Of a stretch of DNA of 64,000 nt, positions 58,829 to 64,000 are shown one piece after another. The first letter of the stretch is position 1. Every line of letters starts with the position of its first letter. The stretch is from Naasia sp. SYSU D00057. GTDB lineage: Bacteria > Actinomycetota > Actinomycetes > Actinomycetales > Microbacteriaceae. The translations under genes and the position numbers were made by a program. Location of the stretch: NCBI RefSeq assembly GCF_017916505.1, contig NZ_JAFMSZ010000003.1:325083-389082 (forward strand). Reading direction: 5' to 3'. The notes beneath the pieces were generated by a model that saw nothing but the letters and a program-made list of their open reading frames with translations, was not told where the DNA came from and did not search any database.

Positions 58829-60078
58829 AGCCGGCCGTCGTCGCCGCGGGAGTCGACAGGGCACTCGCGCACTGCGCCGAGCTCGCCCGCATCAGCTCGC
58901 TGCAGGACGGCATCGAGCGCCTGCACCTCTCACCGGAGCACAAGCTCGCGAACGCGCTCGTCGCCGGCTGGATGCGCGAGGCCGGCATGGAGACGTGGCA
59001 GGACGCAGCCGGCAACCAGTGCGGCCGCCTCGAGGGGCGCACGCCCGATCTGCCCGCCCTCGTGCTCGGCAGCCACCTCGACACGGTCACCGACGCGGGG
59101 GCCTACGACGGGATGCTCGGGGTCATGCTCGCGATCGAGGTCGTCGACCGCGTCCGCCGGAGCGGCCGCGACCTGCCGTTCGCGCTCGAGGTGATCGGCT
59201 TCAGCGATGAGGAGGGCACCCGTTTCGGCACCGCGCTGCTCGGCTCGCGCGCCTTCGCCGGAACCTGGGATGACGCTCTGCTCACGCTCACCGACCGGAA
59301 GGGCACCACCTTGGCGGACGCCGCCCGGGCGTTCGGCCTCGATCCCGCACGGATCGGGGACGCCGCCCGCCGCCCGGAGGAGCTGATCGGCTACCTCGAG
59401 ACCCACATCGAGCAGGGGCCGCACCTCGAGGACGCCGATCGCGCCCTCGCCGCCGTCTCGTCGATCGCGGGCGCCCGCCGCTTCGCGCTCACCGTGACCG
59501 GTCGCGCGGGTCACGCCGGCGGCACACCGTACGACCGCCGCCGCGACGCGCTCGTCGGCGCCGCGGAGGTGATCGTCGAGATCGAGCGCATCGCGAAGGA
59601 GACCGGCACGATCGGCACCGTCGGCCGCGTGCGCGCCTTCCCCGGCGGAATCAACGTCGTGCCCGGCGTCGCGCGCCTCTCGCTCGACCTCCGCGGCGAG
59701 TTCGACGAGCAGCGCGACGGGGCGTGGGACCGCATCGACGCCTTCGCCCGCACGGTGTGCGAGCGCCGCGGACTCGGCTGGCAGGTCGAGGAGTTCTACC
59801 GCGCCGACGCCGTCCCCTGCGACGGGAGGCTCCGCGCCGCCGTCGAGGACGGCATCCGCGCCACCGGGGACGCCGAGCCCACCGTGCTGTGGAGCAGGGC
59901 GGGTCACGACGGGATGGCGGTCGCCGCGGTGACCGACATCGCGATGCTCTTCCTGCGCTGCGGCAACGGCGGCATCAGCCACCACCCGGACGAGACCGTC
60001 ACCGCCGCCGACGTCGCCGCCGCGCTCGACGCGTTCGAGGCCGCCGTGCTCGCGGTCGCCGACCAGCGCTCGCGATGA
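58825..60078 (+). CDS. allC: Allantoate amidohydrolase, M20 family
   Basis: 417 residues. Two-metal ligands: GSHLDTVTDAGAYDG, SDEEGTRFG, ETHIEQGPHL; dimerisation domain with GRAGHAGGTPYDRRRDA; final ligand in ISHHPDETV. Cleaves allantoate to ureidoglycine, ammonia and CO2. Close to N-carbamoyl-amino acid hydrolases, but the neighbours strongly favour allantoate. GTGA overlap with pucG. Confidence 0.9.
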   Translation: MKPAVVAAGVDRALAHCAELARISSLQDGIERLHLSPEHKLANALVAGWMREAGMETWQDAAGNQCGRLEGRTPDLPALVLGSHLDTVTDAGAYDGMLGVMLAIEVVDRVRRSGRDLPFALEVIGFSDEEGTRFGTALLGSRAFAGTWDDALLTLTDRKGTTLADAARAFGLDPARIGDAARRPEELIGYLETHIEQGPHLEDADRALAAVSSIAGARRFALTVTGRAGHAGGTPYDRRRDALVGAAEVIVEIERIAKETGTIGTVGRVRAFPGGINVVPGVARLSLDLRGEFDEQRDGAWDRIDAFARTVCERRGLGWQVEEFYRADAVPCDGRLRAAVEDGIRATGDAEPTVLWSRAGHDGMAVAAVTDIAMLFLRCGNGGISHHPDETVTAADVAAALDAFEAAVLAVADQRSR

Positions 60079-60911
60079 GCCGGCTGCTCGACGCGGTCGA
60101 CGCCTCCTACGCCGACCTCGCTCCGCAGGAGCAGCGGGTGGCCGACCTCATCCGCTCCCGGCCCGGCGAGATCGCCCTCTACAGCTCCGCGGAGCTCGCC
60201 CGCCTCTCCGGCGTCTCGAAGGCCACCGTCTCGCGGCTCTTCCGGCGCCTCGGCTTCACCGGCTCCCAGGAGGTGCGCGACGTCCTCCGCGCCCAGCGCG
60301 GCGCGGGGGTCCCCGTCGACCTGTCGCCGCGGATCGGGGCCGACGAGCGGCTCAGCACGCAGTACCGTGCCGACGTGGAGAACCTCACCCGGCTCTACGA
60401 ATCCCTCGACCCCGAGGTGCTGACCCGCGTCGCCGAGCTGATCGCGCGGGCGCGGCGCGTCCTCGTCCTCGGCCGGCGGAGCGGATACCCCGTCGCGCTG
60501 CACCTGCGGCAGCAGCTCGCCCAAGCCCGCGACGACGTGCGGCTCGCCCCCGCTCCTGGACAGTCGATCGGCGAGGAGCTCGAGGGTCTCGAGGCGGGCG
60601 ACGTGGTGCTGCTGGCCGGCTTCCAGCGGCGTGTCTCCGGCTTCCCCGAGCTGGTCGGCCAGGTCGCGGCGTCGCCGGCCGCCGGTATCCTGCTCGGCGA
60701 CCCCTCCGCTCGGCGCCACGCGGGCGGCATGGACGCGTTCCTCGAGTGCCCCACCGCGACGCCCGGGGCCTTCGACAGCTACGCGGCGGCCACGAGTCTC
60801 GTCGGGCTCCTCGCCGGGGCGGTGCTGGCCGCGCTCGGCACGGAGGGCGCGGCGCGCGTGGCGGCGATCCGGGACCGCTATGCGGCGCTCGGAGAGCTGG
60901 AGGGCGGATGA
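60075..60911 (+). CDS. MurR/RpiR-family regulator
   Basis: 278 residues. N-terminal HTH: LAPQEQRVADLIRSRPGEIALYSSAELARLSGVSKATVSRLFRRLGFTG. C-terminal SIS domain (RRVLVLGRRSGYPVALHLRQQLAQ; GDVVLLAGFQRR) that binds a phosphosugar or a pathway intermediate. Translationally coupled to allC, so it is part of the operon it probably controls. RpiR factors often bind GAAA-TTTC palindromes, as seen upstream of pucG. Repressor or activator unknown. Confidence 0.88.
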   Translation: MSRLLDAVDASYADLAPQEQRVADLIRSRPGEIALYSSAELARLSGVSKATVSRLFRRLGFTGSQEVRDVLRAQRGAGVPVDLSPRIGADERLSTQYRADVENLTRLYESLDPEVLTRVAELIARARRVLVLGRRSGYPVALHLRQQLAQARDDVRLAPAPGQSIGEELEGLEAGDVVLLAGFQRRVSGFPELVGQVAASPAAGILLGDPSARRHAGGMDAFLECPTATPGAFDSYAAATSLVGLLAGAVLAALGTEGAARVAAIRDRYAALGELEGG

Positions 60912-61336
60912 CCCCCGATCTGCGACGCGAGGTGCTCGCCGACCACGCCCGCCGGCGCACCGGATTCGCCGACCCGCCGAGCGCGGGGGAGTGGCGGGAG
61001 GCCCGCCTCCGGTCGGCCACCTGTGGTGACGACCTCACCGTGCGGGTGCTCGTGGAGGGCGGAGTCGTCGCCGGAGTCGAGTGGCACGGCCTCGGCTGCG
61101 AGGTGTCGCAGGCCAGCGCGTCGATGCTCGCCGAACTGGTGCCCGGCAGGGCGGTCGCGGACGTCGAGGACCTCGTCGCCCGGGTCGCGGCGCTCGTCCG
61201 GGGACCGGAGGGCGTCGAGGACCCCGCACTCGCGGATGCGGAGGCGCTCGCCGGAGTGGGCCGCCTGCCGCTCCGAGGGCGGTGCGCGCTCCTGTCCTGG
61301 AACGCCCTGCGCGCCGCCGCCGTCGACGCCGCCTGA
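60908..61336 (+). CDS. SufU-like iron-sulfur scaffold/sulfurtransferase
   Basis: 142 residues. Family ligands C39-x-D41 (ATCGDD), C64 in GLGCEVSQAS and C126 in RCALLSW correspond to the zinc-binding Cys/Asp set of SufU. Receives sulfur from a cysteine desulfurase; no suf genes are adjacent here. In a purine cluster it could serve an Fe-S/molybdenum enzyme such as xanthine dehydrogenase. Coupled to the RpiR gene by a four-base overlap. Converges with the MocA-like gene. Confidence 0.82.
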   Translation: MTPDLRREVLADHARRRTGFADPPSAGEWREARLRSATCGDDLTVRVLVEGGVVAGVEWHGLGCEVSQASASMLAELVPGRAVADVEDLVARVAALVRGPEGVEDPALADAEALAGVGRLPLRGRCALLSWNALRAAAVDAA

Positions 61337-61906
61337 TCAGCGCCGGTCGACGTCCTCGCCCGGCCAGAGGTCGCCGCACTCCACTTCGGTGACGCCATTC
61401 GCCACGAGGTACTGCCGCGCCCCGGCGTCGCCCGTCAGGGCCGCCCGCAGCGGCGCCCAGTGCGCGCGGCCGAGCAGCACCGGATGCCCGGGCCGTCCCT
61501 CGTAGACCGCCTGGCGCAGGACCGACGGGGAGAGGGCGCCCGCCGCCACGCGGCGCACGGCCGCTGGCGGGAGCCCCGGCAGGTCGACGAGGGTCACGAC
61601 CGCGGCCGCGGCATCCTCGTGGTCGGCTTCGAGGGCGGCGAGTCCGGCGGCCAGGGATGCGCCGATCCCGTCCGCCCAGTCCTGCGCGACCACCGCGGAC
61701 ACCCCGCCGGGCAGCAGCGCGCGCGCCTCCTCGGCGGACGCGCCGAGCACCGCGAGCACCGGCTGCGCGCCGCCCGCGCTCAGAGCGTCGGCCGCCCGGT
61801 GCAGCCACGGCTCGCCCGCTGCGGTGCGGGCGAGCGCCTTCGGGCCGCCGTACCGGAGCCCGCCCCCGGCGGCGAGGATCAGGCCAGGAAGCGGTCGCTC
61901 AGCCAT
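61337..61906 (-). CDS. MobA/MocA-type nucleotidyltransferase
   Basis: 189 residues. Signature LILAAGGGLRYGGPKAL at the N-terminus, VVTLVDLPGLPP (metal Asp), and RPGHPVLLGRAHW. MocA adds CMP to the molybdopterin of xanthine-oxidase-type enzymes; MobA adds GMP. The purine context favours MocA-like function for xanthine dehydrogenase, which is not in the window. ATG at 61906 is six bases after TTAACT (minus strand, 61913-61918), leaderless. Divergent from the OHCU decarboxylase gene. Confidence 0.82.
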   Translation of the reverse strand: MAERPLPGLILAAGGGLRYGGPKALARTAAGEPWLHRAADALSAGGAQPVLAVLGASAEEARALLPGGVSAVVAQDWADGIGASLAAGLAALEADHEDAAAAVVTLVDLPGLPPAAVRRVAAGALSPSVLRQAVYEGRPGHPVLLGRAHWAPLRAALTGDAGARQYLVANGVTEVECGDLWPGEDVDRR

Positions 61907-61960
61907 GGATACAGTTAACGGCACTGCCAGTCACGGCACTGGGACGAGGACGGAGACCGC

Positions 61961-62452
61961 GTGCGAGAGGTTCCCGAGAGCGAGCTGCGTGAGCGGCTCT
62001 CCGCCGCGCTGGGTGTGCGCCGATGGGTGGACGAGGTGGCGGCACAGGCCCCCTTCCGCGACGTCGAGGAGCTGAGCCGGGCGGGGCGGGAGGCGGCGAC
62101 CCCACTGTCCGACGCGGAGCTCGACGAGGCCGTCGCCCACCATCCCCGCATCGGCGAGCAGGCCGCCGGGACCGGCACCGCTCAGCGGCTGTCGGCCGGT
62201 GAGCAGGGCGGCCTCGGCGCCGCCGACGAGGGCCTCGACGCCGCCATCGCCCGCGGCAACCGCGTCTACGAGGAGCGGTTCGGGCGGGTGTTCCTCATCC
62301 GGGCCGCCGGCCGCAGCCGCGAGGAGGTCGCCGACGAGCTGCAGCGGCGCCTCACCAACGCGCCCGACGAGGAGGCCGAGGAGGCGAAGGAGCAGCTGCG
62401 CCAGATCATGGAGATCCGCCTGCGGGCCCTGTTCGCGGAGGAGCCCGCATGA
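61961..62452 (+). CDS. OHCU decarboxylase (2-oxo-4-hydroxy-4-carboxy-5-ureidoimidazoline)
   Basis: 163 residues. LRERLSAALGVRRWVDEVAAQAPFRDVEEL, catalytic-region HHPRIG (HPRIGE), EQGGLGAADE and FGRVFLIRAAGRSREE are the OHCU decarboxylase landmarks. Gives S-allantoin. Coupled by four-base overlap to the HIU hydrolase gene. GTG start. Confidence 0.93.
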   Translation: MREVPESELRERLSAALGVRRWVDEVAAQAPFRDVEELSRAGREAATPLSDAELDEAVAHHPRIGEQAAGTGTAQRLSAGEQGGLGAADEGLDAAIARGNRVYEERFGRVFLIRAAGRSREEVADELQRRLTNAPDEEAEEAKEQLRQIMEIRLRALFAEEPA

Positions 62453-62781
62453 GCCAGATCACCACCCACGTGCTCGACGCCGCGCTCGGCAGGCCGGCGG
62501 TCGGCGTGACCGTCGCGCTGCAGGCGCGCACGCCCGAGGGCTGGGCGGCCGTCGGCAAGGGCGAGACGAACGAGGACGGGCGCATCCCCGAGCTCGGACC
62601 CGCGCAGGTCGAGCCCGGCATCTACCGGCTCATCTTCGCGACCGGCGACTGGTTCGAGTCGAGCGGCCGCGAGACGTTCTATCCGGAGATCGTCATCGCC
62701 TTCCAGGTCGACGGCCCGGACCACTACCACGTGCCGATCCTGCTGAGCCCGTACGCGTACTCCACCTACCGGGGGTCCTGA
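62449..62781 (+). CDS. 5-Hydroxyisourate hydrolase (transthyretin-like)
   Basis: 110 residues. THVLDAALGRPAVGV start, active-site residues in DHYHVPILLSPYAYSTYRGS with the YRGS tail diagnostic of the enzyme rather than transthyretin. Hydrolyses 5-hydroxyisourate from urate oxidase to OHCU. The order OHCU decarboxylase then HIU hydrolase, with the uricase gene convergent, is common. Confidence 0.95.
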   Translation: MSQITTHVLDAALGRPAVGVTVALQARTPEGWAAVGKGETNEDGRIPELGPAQVEPGIYRLIFATGDWFESSGRETFYPEIVIAFQVDGPDHYHVPILLSPYAYSTYRGS

Positions 62782-62826
62782 GGCCGCGCTGCCCTGCTGC
62801 CGTCCCGCGACGGCGAGTCCCTTCGC

Positions 62827-62920
62827 TCAACAGGCAGAATCTCCGTCAACAGGCGGAAACGGCCCGATTCCGCCTGTTGGCGGGAGAAGTGCCTGTTGAG
62901 GGAGAGTGAGGGCCTGCTGA
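62827..62920. repeat. Intergenic CAACAGGC repeat with inverse copies, element D
   Basis: TCAACAGGC at 62827 and 62846 (19 bases apart), inverse GCCTGTTG at 62872 and 62891 and a one-base variant GCCTGCTGA at 62912, between the convergent HIU hydrolase and deaminase genes. Shares core, order and direct-repeat spacing with element C, 26 kb away. Confidence 0.8.
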
Positions 62921-62933
62921 CGGAGGGGCCGGG

Positions 62934-63431
62934 TCAGTAATCGGTGCGGGACTCGAGCGCGAGCCAGGCGTCGAACGGCGTCGGCGCGGCGTCGACCCGC
63001 AAGCCGTCGATCCTCACGTGCCACTCGGAGCGGTCGCGGCCGAACAGCTCGTAGAACTCGCGGTCGTCGAAGCCGCCGCGGGCCGCATCGTCCCGGTCGG
63101 CCGCGAAGACGATGCGGTCGACGCGGGCCCACAGCGCCGCCGAGAGGCAGAGCGGGCAGGGCTCGCAGGACGTGTAGAGGGTGGCACCCGGCAGGGCGAA
63201 GTCGCCGGCCGCCTTGCACGCGGCACGGATCGCCTGCACCTCGGCGTGCGCGGTCGGGTCGAGGTCGCGCGTCACCCGGTTCTGGCCCTCGGCGAGCACC
63301 TCTCCGTCCCGCACGACGAGCGCGCCGAACGGACCCCCGCCCGCCGCGACGTTGTCGACCGCCAGCTCGATGGCCCGCGCCAGCCACCTCGCGTCCGCCG
63401 CCGCCGCGTCCGCCGCGTCTCGCGCGGTCAT
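62934..63431 (-). CDS. Nucleoside/guanine deaminase, cytidine-deaminase-like
   Basis: 165 residues. Zinc ligands: HAEVQAI (HAE) and TSCEPCPLCLSA (PCxxC). NVAAGGGPFGALVVRDGEV and a C-terminal FYELFGRDRSEW resemble bacterial guanine deaminases (GuaD). Would convert guanine to xanthine, entry to the pathway. ATG at 63431 overlaps the uricase stop (ATGA), so they are co-translated. A general nucleoside deaminase is possible. Confidence 0.85.
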   Translation of the reverse strand: MTARDAADAAAADARWLARAIELAVDNVAAGGGPFGALVVRDGEVLAEGQNRVTRDLDPTAHAEVQAIRAACKAAGDFALPGATLYTSCEPCPLCLSAALWARVDRIVFAADRDDAARGGFDDREFYELFGRDRSEWHVRIDGLRVDAAPTPFDAWLALESRTDY

Positions 63432-64000
63432 GCGAGGCCCGCCGAGAAGCGCCACGCGTCGCCGGCAGCCGGAGCGTCGTCGCGCGTCACCGTCGCCTCG
63501 ATGAGGCCATAGGGGCGGTCATCCGCATGGAAGACCTCGCCCGCGTTGTCGACGCCGAATCGCGAGAAGTCCACGACGAAATGATGCTTGTTCGGAGCGG
63601 TCAGGCGCATCTCCGCGATCTGCGGGTACGCCTCGAGCGCCGCGCGGGCCATGTGCCAGAGCGTCTGCTGCAGCGCGAGGGAGTGCAGGTTCGCGAACCG
63701 CTCGATCATCACGCGCTTCACTCCCTCGTACATGCCGTTCCAGTCGACGCCGCCGAGGTCGCCGCTGACCCGCCACCGCGCGACGAGAGAGGTCGCCATG
63801 ACGCGGTCGTCGGTCGGCGCGAGCGTCGTGTACTCGTCGGTGAGGAAGTCCTTGAACGCCGACCCCGTCGACTTGAGGATCACGAGGTCCTTGAGGCCCT
63901 GGACGACGTGCTCGCCCGTGGCGTCCACGGTGATCGCGGCCGTGCGCACCCCCTGCCCGCTGCGCACCCAGGTGTGGTCGTGCTCGTCGCCGTCGACCTC
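63428..64000 (-). CDS. Urate oxidase (N-terminus beyond the window)
   Basis: The last 191 codons only; the 5' part runs off the right edge. HDHTWVRSGQGVRTAAIT, GLKDLVILKSTGSAFKDFLTDEYTTL, LQQTLWHMARAALEAYPQIAEMRLTAPNKHHFVVDFSRFG and GLIEATVTRDD are uricase landmarks. Cofactor-free oxidation of urate to 5-hydroxyisourate. Operon with the deaminase. Confidence 0.95.
   Translation of the reverse strand, partial: EVDGDEHDHTWVRSGQGVRTAAITVDATGEHVVQGLKDLVILKSTGSAFKDFLTDEYTTLAPTDDRVMATSLVARWRVSGDLGGVDWNGMYEGVKRVMIERFANLHSLALQQTLWHMARAALEAYPQIAEMRLTAPNKHHFVVDFSRFGVDNAGEVFHADDRPYGLIEATVTRDDAPAAGDAWRFSAGLA

Noticed and set aside
1-64000. Mobile elements, prophage or defence islands
   Set aside because: No transposase, integrase, toxin-antitoxin, restriction or cas gene is recognisable, and composition is even throughout.

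Overview
The window is high-GC DNA from an actinobacterium, most likely a member of the Microbacteriaceae (Leifsonia/Clavibacter/Rathayibacter type). This rests on the menaquinone pathway genes, BldC and the actinobacterial ribosomal protein bS22, the tRNA-Trp-secE-nusG-rplK-rplA block, a cytochrome c maturation system II operon, and many genes whose -10 box sits exactly 6-7 bases before an ATG or GTG (leaderless mRNAs). Genus and species cannot be fixed from the sequence alone. I see no insertion sequence, prophage, plasmid gene or CRISPR array; this is ordinary chromosomal core with one catabolic cluster at the right end.

Layout. 1-10 kb: partial manA, a coiled-coil protein, a secreted lysozyme-like protein, a MarR regulator, a winged-helix regulator behind a leaderless Cys-rich 32-codon ORF, upp, tadA, proC and a KtrA/KtrB potassium uptake pair. 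9.5-17 kb: ArsR-type regulator, BldC, bS22, glutaredoxin, archaeal-type aspartyl-tRNA synthetase, then a phosphatase-TlpA-CcdA-ResB-CcsB cytochrome c maturation operon. 17-29.6 kb: menaquinone biosynthesis (menC, menB, menE, menA, menD, isochorismate synthase, menG, polyprenyl diphosphate synthase), with a MarR regulator whose CTAGA-N3-TCTAG operator lies between it and menC and recurs 1 kb away, and an FprA-type reductase. 29.6-30.2 kb: a dense array of TTCAGCAGG/CCTGCTGAA repeats. 30-44 kb: cardiolipin synthase, YajQ, membrane proteins, tRNA-Tyr, inositol-phosphatase family protein, two tandem M23 peptidases, a GH13 glucosidase, tRNA-Thr and tRNA-Met, a GT4 glycosyltransferase, an unrecognised 25-residue Cys-containing peptide gene with its own palindromic operator, promoter and terminator, a two-subunit MaoC dehydratase, murB and an aminotransferase. 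44.7-54.8 kb: tRNA-Trp, secE, nusG, rplK, rplA, an acetyltransferase, a GH16-like protein, an oxidoreductase, a two-component system, a PfkB kinase and a DUF1275 membrane protein.

54.8-64 kb: a purine/ureide catabolism cluster: formamidase-like and amidase genes, ureidoglycine aminotransferase, allantoate amidohydrolase, RpiR regulator, SufU-like scaffold, MocA-like nucleotidyltransferase, OHCU decarboxylase, HIU hydrolase, a deaminase and the 3' part of urate oxidase. Together these take urate to allantoin and on to glyoxylate plus ammonia; xanthine dehydrogenase and allantoinase are not in the window. Two sites match the GlnR nitrogen-control consensus (GTnAC-N6-GAAAC) at the two main promoters of the cluster.

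The features most worth a second look are the 25-residue peptide unit at 40.9-41.13 kb, the repeat array at 29.6-30.2 kb, and a set of six intergenic elements that share an architecture (a short motif followed by its own inverse), five of them between convergent genes.
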